Below are positions 1 to 10,371 of a stretch of DNA of 64,000 nt, piece by piece. Position numbers and translations under genes: made by a program. The first letter of the stretch is position 1; each line of letters starts with the position of its first letter. This DNA is from Yamadazyma tenuis (taxonomy: Eukaryota > Ascomycota > Pichiomycetes > Serinales > Debaryomycetaceae), in assembly GCF_029203305.1 (NCBI RefSeq), contig NC_089461.1:1922001-1986000 (forward strand), given 5' to 3'. Below the pieces are notes generated by a model. It made no database searches and had not been told where the DNA came from. It worked only from the letters and a program-made list of their open reading frames with translations.

Positions 1-2530
1 CTTAAGTTAACACAGATGATTAAAAATTCAGTTGATTGAATAATGAGGAGATTTGGAGTTCTTAAATAAGTTTTTGATCAATTTTATAGGTTTTGTGGAT
101 ACACCAAAAAAAAATCAAAAAATAATTTTTCCCCTTTGGCGTTCCTGCAATATCCTAGCTAAAAAAAAAATTCACCACCAATTTGATGTTTTATTTATTT
201 TTCTAAAATCAAATAAGATTGCGCAATAAATCAAAAGAAAAACATAACAAGGCCGGGCACACGACCTCGTTCCCTCCACCCGCTAGCATGAATTGGTGTT
301 AGAGTTGATCAAAAATGTCCAATCCCCCCCACGGCCAGCCCATGGGCTACAATGGGAAATCATCTCATCATCCCCTTGAAGAACAAAATAGAGTTAAGTC
401 CGGTGGTCCACTATCCCGAGACACCATTATTGACCATTTGTTTGTGGACCCCCAAAAATTACAAAAGGATCGCTGGTGCATAATAATCAAAACTAGGACT
501 GTTTACCATCACTTGTAGTAATTTCCTACAGTCGTGCCTCCATTATGTAAGAGCGAAACAAATGAGACCTCTCGTTGAGAAAACAATATGTAAGGTACGG
601 ACATAAAGTGCGTGAATTTAGGCAAGTGTATCCACCATACATCAACCTCCTGTAGGTGCATAAAAAATAATTGTTTACCTCTTGTTGCTGACGATACTAA
701 AAACATGTCAATGAAGTCAAATTTAGTGTTATATTGCAGACTATTAGATTCAATCTACGATTCGATTTAATTAGCCCATCGTTGATGAATGTCGATAAAT
801 TAGCCGACTTCACCCTACCGCCATTATGGTTTCGATTCAAGAGATCTTTGTCCACTGCCTCGTGCATCCGATCCATGAGCCCGACCCCGGTTTGTCATAA
901 TGCTGCAGCGTTCGGGGGGTACCTTAGTAATTTCACTATCATTTTTTATTTCTGGGTATTTATTTCTTTTGAGACTTTTTTTGCTCTAATTTCTTTCTTG
1001 AACCGTCACCTTAACGCTGCATTCCACCGTCACTTATACATACTCGGTTCATATTTAAGAAATGATACATTGCCTAAGACAAGACTGTTGACAGCCCAAC
1101 CATAATTCCAAATCGCTCCATTTATTAGCACCTACTAGCAATTGGAACATTCAACTACATGAACTATAATTGCAGCTCTAACCTAAAATTTGGGTCGGTA
1201 ATCGTTCAAATAAAGGGGTAGTCTGTATAGTTATTCACTAACTTTGCGGTTACCAATTTCGAATTCGTTTGCACATATGAACAATACGTAGCATCATCAA
1301 GGCAACTTATTTAACTTTATTTCCTATTATAACAATTGGGTATCTTCCCGGTTATTATTTCCCGCCCCTACATTGCGTGCCCTGCCCAGGGCGGCTACGT
1401 CCACCCACCGCTAATTCAGATTTTTTTTTTACCCCGGCCCCCAGTCGTAGCTGGTCGTCTCGCATACCGATAAGCCGTGCAGGCAGATGTATGTACTCAG
1501 GGGTTCGGGATGTTTTTCACATGCACAAGGCACATCGACCAACCAATTGCTTGATAGACACAAAATACTGTCCATATGCAAGGGTAGATGGGCCTGTCGA
1601 GGAAGGTTGGTTGTCCGCGTTGTACAACTGGCCGCTGATCACTTCATTCATAATGCGCCAGGGCATTAGCGGAGTGTAATTCAGTCTGTGAAAGTTAAAT
1701 GGGAGTTTTCCTAATCTTGACCAATCGTCTCCTGAAATATTATTTATTTTTCCCGTTTAAGGAATAGGGTTTAGACAAGATTTGAATGAGGCTTGCGTAA
1801 CGATACGGTCACCCGTCATTTTTAACCGATTTATTCTGCTTTTAGATAATACTTTAACAATAGGGTTAGGAGATGATCTCATGAAGTTGATGCACTGCGT
1901 TGAGCCTATGTAACGCAGCATCCTCGCCATTGTTTGGGATTCGGGTGATTGTTGCAGTGCCAGATCAACAATAGCCTGAAATTGTAGGTTTTCGGTTGCT
2001 CATTGTGGGGGCAACTTTTGACCGGTGGTTTAAGGGTCTGTAAATTGTCGTCTATTCTGTTTGTTTAGGGTAAGGGTGGCATTGTTGAAGGTGATTGTGT
2101 TAGCATTCCAGAGGTTGCGATTGTAGAGATAGTTTGGAATGAGGACAATAGGGACTGGCACTAGTTCATAACCTTCCGTTTAACCTGGAAAAGGACCTGG
2201 TGGTGCTGGCTGGTACATGCCAGGCACTGAGCATTTGGTGGTGTTTGTGTTTGTGCTTTTGTGGCTGTAATCGTTGTAGTTTAGTGATTGTGGACTTGTG
2301 ATCTTGTTTGTCAGGTTCTGTCTTTGTGCCAAATGTCTACATCAATACGAATATTGATAGTGCTGTGAATAAAATAGAGGCTGGGATTGTGTGGATGGGG
2401 CGTTGGTTTGTTCTTTGGGCAATTAGATGTCTACAGCAGGATAGTTTATGGCATTAGATAATAAAACCGATTCTTTAACCATTTAATGTCTCTCCAGCTT
2501 CTCGGGCATCTTCCACACCCACCCAGCACC
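1..2530. other. Gene-poor left end, no supported gene
   Basis: About 2.5 kb without an ORF that looks coding. The longest open frames are about 100-125 codons (for example 734-1105 +), without a recognisable domain or yeast-like codon use. No tRNA B-box, LTR ends or reverse-transcriptase fragments were seen. It could be a long intergenic region, decayed sequence, or a non-coding locus. The COG2 promoter and leader lie at its right edge. Confidence 0.5.
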
Positions 2531-2610
2531 GACCCATACCATCCAATATCGACCCATACCATCCAACATCGTCCCATGCCACCGAACATCGACGCAACAC
2601 ATCCAGACCT
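2531..2610. repeat. 20-bp tandem repeat before COG2
   Basis: Three to four head-to-tail copies of a 20-bp unit resembling gacccataccatccaatatc, starting at 2531, 2551, 2571 and (degenerate) 2591. The array ends about 43 bp before the COG2 start codon, so it lies in the core promoter or 5' leader. Because 20 is not a multiple of 3, it makes spurious open frames on both strands. Confidence 0.85.
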
Positions 2611-2652
2611 TCAACTACTAACTTTTTGCAGTCGCGCTTTTTCTTCAACATC

Positions 2653-3330
2653 ATGTCGCTCGACCTTGATATTGACGAATTCTCCAACAAAAACCTTCGA
2701 GACCTCATCAATGAGCCGTCGTTCGACGTGGACCCGTTTCTCCACAAGAACTACCGGTTCGAGTCGATTGATTTGCTTACCAAAGAGCTCGCGGTCCTCC
2801 ACTCGCAGCTCAACCAGGAATTGATACACCTCATCAATAACAATTTTGACCAGTTCATCAAACTCAGTCTCAGCTTGGACGGCTCGGCCGAATTGATCAA
2901 CTCGATTTCGGTAGACTTGAATAACTTCAACTTGAAGCTCCAAGCAGTGATTTTCAAGTTCAATAAGGTCAATGGCCAGTTTAACCAGGTGTTACAGTTT
3001 CAGACAGACTTGAATCGGGTCAAGTTTAAAATCAACGCGGTTTTGTTGACCAACAAGCTCATCAGCAACTTGGACGGGCTCCTTGTTCTTGGGTCCACGG
3101 GATCGCCGAACCCCAAACAGTCAGTTCAGTTGGCAAAGAATATGTTGAATTTGAGCTTGAACATTAACAATTTACAACTAATTACCAACCACGGTTTGGT
3201 AAATCTCAAGAAGTTCAAGAGTTTACTATTGGAGCTCAGGTCCTTTTTGGGAAGCTTGAAGAACTTGGATTCGGAGGACAAGTTTGAGTTGTTCAAGGTG
3301 AGAAAGATTCTTGACTCGATCAATCCGTAG
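2653..3330 (+). CDS. COG2: COG complex subunit 2 (Cog2)
   Basis: Probable subunit of the conserved oligomeric Golgi tethering complex, which acts in retrograde vesicle traffic within the Golgi. The 225-residue protein has the N-terminal COG2 signature: an acidic start (LDIDEFSN), then the F-D-V-D-P-F-L motif near residue 25 and a long helical, Leu/Asn-rich region typical of COG N-terminal coiled coils. The length is close to the short yeast Cog2 (about 260 residues). An ATG at 2626 gives nine extra residues; I chose Met at 2653 because the family homology begins there. Assignment rests on remembered family features, not on a search. Confidence 0.75.
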   Translation: MSLDLDIDEFSNKNLRDLINEPSFDVDPFLHKNYRFESIDLLTKELAVLHSQLNQELIHLINNNFDQFIKLSLSLDGSAELINSISVDLNNFNLKLQAVIFKFNKVNGQFNQVLQFQTDLNRVKFKINAVLLTNKLISNLDGLLVLGSTGSPNPKQSVQLAKNMLNLSLNINNLQLITNHGLVNLKKFKSLLLELRSFLGSLKNLDSEDKFELFKVRKILDSINP

Positions 3331-4033
3331 GAGTTAGTCACACCTGTTTTATTCAGCGGACACAAGAACAATGCATAGCCTGGTCTTTTTATTGAACACA
3401 TACGTTGGAGTTCAAGACTAGGCCGGTAGTGACTGGGTTGAACTGCACTACTAAAAAACTGATTATCCATACTGCAGAATTCACCTACTACCAAAACAGG
3501 ACACTGGAGACCTAGTGCAACAGAAACGAAGGAGATTAGCACTCTTTCTACGATAGAACTAATGGGTGCTCACGCTTCCTATACCAGAACTGGGGTTCAC
3601 CTTTTCTACATAAGAAATGGTTTAGTAACTTTCAACATCAGAACTGGTGCGCGGAGCTGAGTCTGTATCGGCCATCCAAATGGTTACACAGTTAAATACA
3701 CAACAATTGATGGGTTCTATTGCCTGACAGTTCAGTTTCTTCATGTTGGGATCATCTGTTTCAGCACATTGACTTATTACTGCAAAAATCGTATTGGTGC
3801 TGTTGACTTTTTCTTCCCAGCTAGTGCATACCTAGTTTATTCGCAGAAAAGCCCATTTCCTAGGTTGCATCTACCACGCACACATACACCAGCTCCCACC
3901 AAGGATATCTACGTACACAAAGTCCCATTTCATCAATATACTTTTCATACTCTGCCATTCGCCTGCATGTACACCCGCGCACTCGCAAAATTTGACAACC
4001 AGTAATAAATCGACAAATTCAAATACCACGACC
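3331..4033. other. Intergenic region, COG2 to complex I subunit
   Basis: About 700 bp between two genes in the same direction. It should hold the COG2 3' end and the promoter of the complex I subunit. I see no coding ORF with family features, no tRNA and no clear repeat. Confidence 0.5.
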
Positions 4034-4543
4034 ATGTTGGGAGAATTCAATATTGCAAGACATGAATGGGAAAACGTCGACAAAAACCCTTTGCCCGCCG
4101 ACATTCCCGAAGTCGAGGAAGTAGGAGCCACGTCGGCGCCCTTGTTATCGGCCGCATATTTTATTGGTGCTCGTTGCAAACCCTACAACGATGACTTTTT
4201 GTTGTGCAAGGACGCAAATAACGGAGGAACCGTTGAGTGCCTCAAGGAAGGAAGAAGAGTCACTCGTTGTGCTGTCAGTGTGTTGAGTGACCTCAACAAG
4301 TACTGTTTTGATGAGTTTAAGTTGAATTACGAGTGTTTGGAACAGAATAACCACAACTTGGGTGCTTGCAGGAACAGTGAAAAAATCTTCAACAAGTGTG
4401 TATTTGCTAACTTAAAGTTGACCAAGCAGATTCCCGGTGTCAAGGAACAGATCCACTTGAAGGAGAACCCAATTTATACGGGTACTTCTAATGACAAGAA
4501 GATTTCTAAAGAGTTCTTGAAACTGAAGGAGTCTCAAAACTAA
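4034..4543 (+). CDS. NADH:ubiquinone oxidoreductase subunit, NDUFA8/NUPM type
   Basis: Accessory subunit of respiratory complex I on the intermembrane-space side of the membrane arm. The protein (169 residues from Met at 4034) has four C-X9-C pairs, the hallmark of NDUFA8 (19-21 kDa, PGIV): C-KPYNDDFLL-C, C-LKEGRRVTR-C, C-FDEFKLNYE-C and C-RNSEKIFNK-C. Twin CX9C proteins are imported and oxidised by the Mia40/Erv1 disulfide relay, so no cleavable presequence is expected and none is seen. The upstream ATG at 3992 would add a 14-residue Ser/Thr/Asn stretch, which I left out. The gene implies a complex I-containing yeast, unlike Saccharomyces. Confidence 0.9.
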   Translation: MLGEFNIARHEWENVDKNPLPADIPEVEEVGATSAPLLSAAYFIGARCKPYNDDFLLCKDANNGGTVECLKEGRRVTRCAVSVLSDLNKYCFDEFKLNYECLEQNNHNLGACRNSEKIFNKCVFANLKLTKQIPGVKEQIHLKENPIYTGTSNDKKISKEFLKLKESQN

Positions 4544-4705
4544 TCACTCAGCATATAGATAATGTATATTTATAACGGTCCATCAGACGTATTGCCAGTA
4601 ATTTTGGTTTCTTTGTTTACTGTGTTTTCGGTTGTTTCAAGGTTTTGGTGTACCTCTCCAATGCTCACTTTTCACTCATCGAACTTTTCTTCGCAAACTC
4701 AAACA

Positions 4706-6394
4706 ATGTTCGGGACGGCAAACACTTCGTTCAATCAGCCCAGTCAATCATCTGGTGGGCTCTTTGGCAACACAAGTACTACAAACAATCAGCCTTCAAT
4801 GTTTGGCGCCAGTCAGTCCTCCAATAACGCCTCTCAATTAGGTCAAAAACCGTTGTTTGGAAACAACAACAATCCTTCCACCTCAAATGGGTTATTTGGA
4901 ACCACCACTCCCGCAGCTCCAGCGGCCACCACTGCGCCATCTGGCGGCTTGTTTAGTTCCAACGCTAGCACAAACACGTCGTCGGGCGGTTTATTTGGCA
5001 ACAACAACACAGCTACTGCTGGATCAACTGGTGGGCTTTTTGGCAGCACCAACAACAGCAATAACCAGAGTTCTGGCGGGATGTTTGGCAACAACAACAA
5101 TAATAGCCAAAATTCAGGAGGCTTATTTGGCAGTAAACCACTGGGTGGCCTCTTTGGAAATAACTCTACTGGTAACACATCAAATACAAATGGTGGAGGG
5201 CTTTTTGGTGGTAACTCAAACGCAAATACAAATACAAACACAAATGCAAACAGTGGAGGACTCTTTGGCGGTAATACTAATACTAATACAAACAGCGGAG
5301 GACTCTTTGGTGGTAATAATAATGCAAATACAAATAGCGGAGGACTCTTTGGTGGTAATACTAATACTAATGCAAACACTGGCGGAGGGCTCTTCGGTGG
5401 TAATGCTAACACGAACACAAACACAAACACAACTGGAGGTCTTTTTGGAAGCACCAACGCCAATACCAACAACACCAGCGGAGGCCTTTTCGGCGGCAAC
5501 ACCAATAACAATACCAACAATGCCAACTCCTCGTATGGCCTCTTCACATCCAACAACACCATGCTCGGTAACAATGTCTTGAGTGAAAAAGATAAAACCG
5601 TGTACACGCCATCCATCGCCGACCAGTTGAACAAAATCAAGGAGCAATGGGACCCTTCTTCGGCAAATTGCAAGTTGAAAACCCATTTCTACAATAAGGT
5701 AAACGAAAATGACTTACAAGTGTTGCTCAACCAGCCCAGACCTGCCAACGAGTCGCCCGATGACTGGAACAAAGCCATGTCGGAAAGACCGTCGAACCAG
5801 TATTACCCGGTGAAGATAACGTCTGTCAGTGACATGAGCAGCCGAGTTGAGACACAATTGGACCATGTCAAGAAGTCCCGATATTTGTTGAACCTCATCA
5901 ACGACAACCAGATAAAGTTGTCGTCGAAGCACGACTTGGAGAACAGTGATCGAATTAAAGGTTGCAAAGCCAAGCATGTCAAATTGTCGAGAAGATTGTT
6001 GCGGTTGGCAACCATCTTGGCGATTTTGAAGTTGAAGGGATACCCTTTGCTGCCTGAAGAGGAAGAAATCTCCAAGCACTTTGAGATGTTGAGCGATAAG
6101 TTGAACGATCCAAACAACTCGTTGAGTAAGTTGAACGACTTGTTTGCCAGGTTGACTATCTTAAAGGAGAAATCGGAGCATTTGGATTTGCAATTTAACA
6201 GCTCTATTACCCTTATGAACGAAAATCTTATGGACAAGAACTTGGCTGACCTGAATGTGAATGAGTTGGAGGTCAACAACAATGAAGAGCTTATCACAAA
6301 GATCTCGAAGTTGTTGTTAAAGCAGCAAAAGGGCTTGAACTACGTGAATGAAGTGTTGCACAAGGACTTGGATTTGGCTGACAAGCTCAAGTAG
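4706..6394 (+). CDS. NUP57: FG-repeat nucleoporin Nup57 (Nup54/57 family)
   Basis: Central-channel nucleoporin, the probable partner of Nsp1 and Nup49 in the transport channel. From Met at 4706 the protein is 562 residues (S. cerevisiae Nup57 is about 540). The first half is Asn/Thr/Gly-rich with many GLFG and GGLFGG repeats, which bind transport receptors. After about residue 290 the composition changes to a charged helical domain (residues about 300-560, many Leu/Lys/Glu), matching the Nup54/57 coiled-coil region that assembles with Nsp1. The ORF is open for 48 more codons upstream, but those codons give a hydrophobic sequence unlike the family. The repeated DNA makes long antisense shadow ORFs. 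Confidence 0.9.
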   Translation: MFGTANTSFNQPSQSSGGLFGNTSTTNNQPSMFGASQSSNNASQLGQKPLFGNNNNPSTSNGLFGTTTPAAPAATTAPSGGLFSSNASTNTSSGGLFGNNNTATAGSTGGLFGSTNNSNNQSSGGMFGNNNNNSQNSGGLFGSKPLGGLFGNNSTGNTSNTNGGGLFGGNSNANTNTNTNANSGGLFGGNTNTNTNSGGLFGGNNNANTNSGGLFGGNTNTNANTGGGLFGGNANTNTNTNTTGGLFGSTNANTNNTSGGLFGGNTNNNTNNANSSYGLFTSNNTMLGNNVLSEKDKTVYTPSIADQLNKIKEQWDPSSANCKLKTHFYNKVNENDLQVLLNQPRPANESPDDWNKAMSERPSNQYYPVKITSVSDMSSRVETQLDHVKKSRYLLNLINDNQIKLSSKHDLENSDRIKGCKAKHVKLSRRLLRLATILAILKLKGYPLLPEEEEISKHFEMLSDKLNDPNNSLSKLNDLFARLTILKEKSEHLDLQFNSSITLMNENLMDKNLADLNVNELEVNNNEELITKISKLLLKQQKGLNYVNEVLHKDLDLADKLK

Positions 6395-6496
6395 ACCACA
6401 TCTCTGATGAATAGAATAATGTACATTAGCATCTAGTAGACCAAGCGTACCCTGACACTACTAACCTTTCTAAAATATAATACTGATAATGCTCTT

Positions 6497-7081
6497 CTAT
6501 AGCACATCGATCTTGGTGAACTTCTCAAAATTGAACCGCAAGCTCTTCTTGATCCGCTTAGCCACATTCTTATCCTCCACATCCAAGAGACAAAAGGGTT
6601 GACGCACGTGACTCTGGCTAACCGTGAACTTATCCTTCAGAGTGGTCTGGTATCGAAACTCGATACTAGACTTTCCCTCAAGGTAGTCCAAATTTTTATG
6701 TACAAGCTGATACCGAGGAACCGCTACAATTCGATGCAAATGTGCCGATAGTCGTGTCTTGAGGCTCTCAATGTACGCAGCGTCCTTTGGTGGTTGGTAC
6801 GGTGTGAATGGATCTAGGGAAGATGTGTTGGAGATGTTCCAGAGAATGTGCACCTCATTATGGAATTTGGCCAAGCCTCGTGGATCTTTGGGGAGGTAGA
6901 ACGACTCAATGTTCCCTATTCTTCTGAAGCTCTCGTAGAGATGCCGCACCTCACCCGAGGTACTGGGACTGGGCGTGAGTCTGATTTTGCGGAATATATG
7001 CCCAACTGTGCTCATAGAATCTGGAGATTTTATGGCATCGCGAATCTGATCGCGAAACTGTTTATCTATACATGGACTCAC
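6497..7081 (-). CDS. Unrecognised basic protein, possibly mitochondrial
   Basis: ORF of 194 codons that I cannot assign. It may start at Met23 (7015), giving 172 residues with a basic, Arg/Ser/Thr-rich N-terminus (MSTVGHIFRKIRLTPSPS) that could be a mitochondrial targeting sequence. A stretch near residues 40-75 (LYESFRRIGNIESFYLPKDP) has an RRM-like beta-alpha-beta look, but no clear RNP motif. It is convergent with NUP57 (about 100 bp apart) and head-to-head with PRP16: the first ATGs of the two ORFs overlap by 10 bp, whereas Met23 leaves a 56-bp gap. Coding nature is likely from its length and codon use, and from having no better gene on the opposite strand. Confidence 0.6.
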   Translation of the reverse strand: MSPCIDKQFRDQIRDAIKSPDSMSTVGHIFRKIRLTPSPSTSGEVRHLYESFRRIGNIESFYLPKDPRGLAKFHNEVHILWNISNTSSLDPFTPYQPPKDAAYIESLKTRLSAHLHRIVAVPRYQLVHKNLDYLEGKSSIEFRYQTTLKDKFTVSQSHVRQPFCLLDVEDKNVAKRIKKSLRFNFEKFTKIDVL

Positions 7082-10000
7082 TCAAGCACAAACTCTCTAA
7101 TGGGCTCAACAAACCCATTGGTGACAACTTCGTGGCGTCGCTCCGACATTTCCTACGAGGGAATGACGATATGGCTGCTTTTGTGGCGTATTGTAAGATT
7201 TTGGGGTTTCCCAGCGATACATTTGCTCAAGAGGTGTACCATCAACTAAAACTGGTACTGTCCGCCACGGATAACCCAGAAAGTATCTCTACTTTTAAGG
7301 CACCCAGAACCAATAAAAATGAGCCAAATTCCACCGTGGCGGAACAGCTACGGCCCAAGAAACCCAAATTGATCCTGTTTGATGAAGAATCAGATACGAT
7401 TCTACCGCCCGCGCCAAAGAAACTGTTCAAGTTCAAGAAAATCAAGAAGGAAGAAGCCTTCCGACTCAAACACGGAGACAGCCTCTCAGAAGGGTTTATC
7501 CCAGAACTGAAACCGGTGCTGGCACTGCCTCATGCCGACGCTGTACTCATCCCAAACGAAATACTGCAAAACAACACTATTCTGTCACCTTCTTCTACCA
7601 CAGAGCTGGAGCCGTTCTCAATACCACTGGTTGTATCGCTGAACCTGGAGCCAACTATCTCCATTGACCTAGATCTCGACGTCGACCTTGAAAATGACAG
7701 GGAGTGGTATTTGGGAGACGAATACGACTATGAGGTTCCAACGCCAGATATACCCAAGAGAAGGTATAACTCCCGGCCCAAGGCCAGAAACAACCAAACC
7801 GGTGGAGGGTTCAATGAGTACGGGGAGTACGTAGACTACGACCACGATATGTTCCCGTCCAACGACTTGTCGAACTTGCCCATCAATTCTCACTTTTTTG
7901 TTCCTCCATTTTTGGAGCAAAGTGCCGAGTACCTTTCTGTCCAGCTCCACCAGGGACAGCGGGAGTTCCACAAAGGCATTACCGCCAGCTTCAACCCCAT
8001 CAAAAACCCCAATTCGCATTTGGCAGTGATGGCCAAACTGGGAAGTGGAGTGGTGAATGAGAGAAGAACCAAAAAAGAACGGGCAAAACAGGCGAAAGAT
8101 CGATCAGGGTTGACTGGCTCACACCTTGGAAATGTCTTGGGTATTGAAGAGCCCACAGAAACGACGAAGAAAGCACAAAGTGATGAACAAACCAGGTTTA
8201 CCTCCACTCAAATTGATATCCAGCGAAAGTCGCTTCCAGTGTACACGGTGCGGTCGGGTCTTGTGCAAGTGATATCCGACAACCAGGTGGTGATCATCAT
8301 TGGTGAAACCGGGTCAGGGAAAACCACTCAGTTGACCCAGTATTTATATGAAGAAGGGTTTGGTAAGAGCATCTCCAAAAATGGTGTCAGAAAGCAGATT
8401 TGCTGTACGCAACCCAGAAGAGTGGCTGCCATGTCGGTGGCCAAGAGAGTCAGCGAAGAAGTGGGCTGCAAGTTAGGTGAGGACGTAGGGTATGTCATCC
8501 GATTCGAAGATAGGACCTCGAGAGACAAAACAGTAATTAAATACATGACAGACGGGATCTTATTGCGGGAGCTTTTGGTGGATCCAAACCTACTGGAATA
8601 CTCTTGTATCATCATGGATGAAGCACACGAAAGGACCTTGAGCACAGACATTTTATTGGGACTTTTACGGATGTTAATCATGAGACGAAAGGACTTGAAG
8701 TTGATTGTCACGTCTGCCACGATGAATGCCGACTTGTTTACTAATTTCTTTGGCAATGCTCCTCAGTTCAACATCCCGGGAAGAACATTTCCCGTGGAGG
8801 TGTTTTACAACCGTTCAGCCTCGGACTACGTTGATGCTACTATCAAGCAAGTTTTGACCATCCACTTGGAAAACTTGGATTCTAACGGAGAAAGTGACGG
8901 GGATATATTGGTGTTCATGACAGGCCAGGAAGACATTGAAACCACCTGTGAACTCATCCAAGAAAAGCTTGACGAGTTGGAAGATGTGCCTCCTTTGGAT
9001 ATCTTTCCCATCTATTCCACTCTCCCGGCGGATATGCAAAAGAAGATATTCAACCGGTCGAACAAAGCCAGACGTAAGGTGGTGGTTGCAACCAACATTG
9101 CTGAAACTTCGTTGACGGTCGATGGTGTCAAGTATGTCATTGATTGTGGGTTGGTCAAAGTGAAGATTTACAACCCCAAACTTGGAATGGACACCTTGCA
9201 AATGATCCCCATATCCCAGGCAAATGCCAACCAAAGAAGTGGAAGAGCTGGGAGAACCGGGCCTGGAAAGGCGTTCAGATTGTACTCAGAGAAAGAGTTG
9301 ACCGAAGACATGAACTTAATGCCTATTCCCGAAATCCAGAGAACCAACTTAAACAACATCATGTTATTGCTCAAGTCACTTCGCATCCAAGACGTCTCCA
9401 GTTTTCCATTCATGGATCCTCCTCCAGCCGACATTTTGGCTTGTTCTCTATATGATCTTTGGAGTATAGGAGCCTTGGACAATTTTGGAAACCTTACGAG
9501 CTTGGGAGAGAAGATGTCCAACTTCCCCATGGAGCCTTCGCTCTCCAAGTTGATTATACTTGCATCCTCCAGCCAATTCAAGTGCTCTCTTGAGATTTTG
9601 ATTATTGTATCGATGTTATCGGTGCCCAACATCTTCTATAGGCCCAAGGAAAGAGTGAATGAAGCGGACCTGGCTCGAGAAAAGTTCGTGGTGGGTGAGT
9701 CTGACCACCTAACGTTGTTGAACGTCTATCAGCAGTGGGAAGTCCAATTGCGCAAGCCCAGTACAAATATGGGGAAGCTAATGGCCTGGAGTAACCGAAA
9801 CTTTCTCAACAATAAGTCGTTGCTTCGAGCTCGAGAGATTAAGAACCAGCTTGTGCTCATCATGAAGAAAATGAAGCTCCCCATCACCAAGGCTCAGGAC
9901 GATGAAACCGTCAAGAAGTGTTTGTGTGCTTGTTTCTTTAACCTGGCGGCGCGGCTCTCTAAACTCAACTTGACCAATACCAACCTGATTGAATATGTGA

Positions 10001-10371
10001 ATTTGCGGCATAGTTTCATGAAGATGTACTTGCATCCAACTTCATGTTTGAATAATTCGGCTAATGTGCCACCTTCGTTTGTGATTTATCACGAGTTGAT
10101 CTTGACCGCCAAAGAATACATGAGCTGCGTCACAGCCGTAGATCCGTTATGGCTCCTTGAGTTTGGGTACATATTCTACGGGGTGTCGAAGCACGATCAG
10201 AAGAAGTTCCTTAGTTTCGATATTGGCTTTGATCTCATTGATAAGGGCCTTTTCGCAGCCGGTCTCGAGGCCGATAAGAAGCGGTTTGGAGAGAAGAAAG
10301 CTGCAGCGAAGCAACCAGTTTCATACAAGGAGACCAAGGTGCTGCGGTTTAAGACACGGAGGGGCATCTAG
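7072..10371 (+). CDS. PRP16: DEAH-box splicing helicase Prp16
   Basis: RNA-dependent ATPase that remodels the spliceosome after the first catalytic step. The protein is 1,099 residues (S. cerevisiae Prp16 is 1,071). Its divergent, acidic N-terminal third leads into a Prp16-type linker (HLAVMAKLGSGVVNERR, then AKDRSGLTGSHLG). The helicase core follows: motif I GETGSGKTTQ, motif Ia CTQPRRVAA, motif II DEAH, motif III SAT, motif V ATNIAETSLTV, motif VI QRSGRAGRTGPG. Winged-helix, ratchet and OB-fold regions extend to the end. The linker separates it from Prp2, Prp22 and Prp43. A CTG at 9943-9945 lies in the segment before AARL, where DEAH proteins usually carry a polar residue; this fits CTG read as Ser. 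Confidence 0.93.
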   Translation: MDSLKHKLSNGLNKPIGDNFVASLRHFLRGNDDMAAFVAYCKILGFPSDTFAQEVYHQLKLVLSATDNPESISTFKAPRTNKNEPNSTVAEQLRPKKPKLILFDEESDTILPPAPKKLFKFKKIKKEEAFRLKHGDSLSEGFIPELKPVLALPHADAVLIPNEILQNNTILSPSSTTELEPFSIPLVVSLNLEPTISIDLDLDVDLENDREWYLGDEYDYEVPTPDIPKRRYNSRPKARNNQTGGGFNEYGEYVDYDHDMFPSNDLSNLPINSHFFVPPFLEQSAEYLSVQLHQGQREFHKGITASFNPIKNPNSHLAVMAKLGSGVVNERRTKKERAKQAKDRSGLTGSHLGNVLGIEEPTETTKKAQSDEQTRFTSTQIDIQRKSLPVYTVRSGLVQVISDNQVVIIIGETGSGKTTQLTQYLYEEGFGKSISKNGVRKQICCTQPRRVAAMSVAKRVSEEVGCKLGEDVGYVIRFEDRTSRDKTVIKYMTDGILLRELLVDPNLLEYSCIIMDEAHERTLSTDILLGLLRMLIMRRKDLKLIVTSATMNADLFTNFFGNAPQFNIPGRTFPVEVFYNRSASDYVDATIKQVLTIHLENLDSNGESDGDILVFMTGQEDIETTCELIQEKLDELEDVPPLDIFPIYSTLPADMQKKIFNRSNKARRKVVVATNIAETSLTVDGVKYVIDCGLVKVKIYNPKLGMDTLQMIPISQANANQRSGRAGRTGPGKAFRLYSEKELTEDMNLMPIPEIQRTNLNNIMLLLKSLRIQDVSSFPFMDPPPADILACSLYDLWSIGALDNFGNLTSLGEKMSNFPMEPSLSKLIILASSSQFKCSLEILIIVSMLSVPNIFYRPKERVNEADLAREKFVVGESDHLTLLNVYQQWEVQLRKPSTNMGKLMAWSNRNFLNNKSLLRAREIKNQLVLIMKKMKLPITKAQDDETVKKCLCACFFNLAARLSKLNLTNTNLIEYVNLRHSFMKMYLHPTSCLNNSANVPPSFVIYHELILTAKEYMSCVTAVDPLWLLEFGYIFYGVSKHDQKKFLSFDIGFDLIDKGLFAAGLEADKKRFGEKKAAAKQPVSYKETKVLRFKTRRGI

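Noticed and set aside
734..1105. 123-codon ORF at the left end
   Set aside because: No domain, codon use not distinctive, and no start-context support. I could not separate it from chance.
4843..5673. Long minus-strand ORF antisense to NUP57
   Set aside because: It is a shadow of the repetitive GLFG DNA. The Pro/Leu-rich product repeats mechanically and matches no family.
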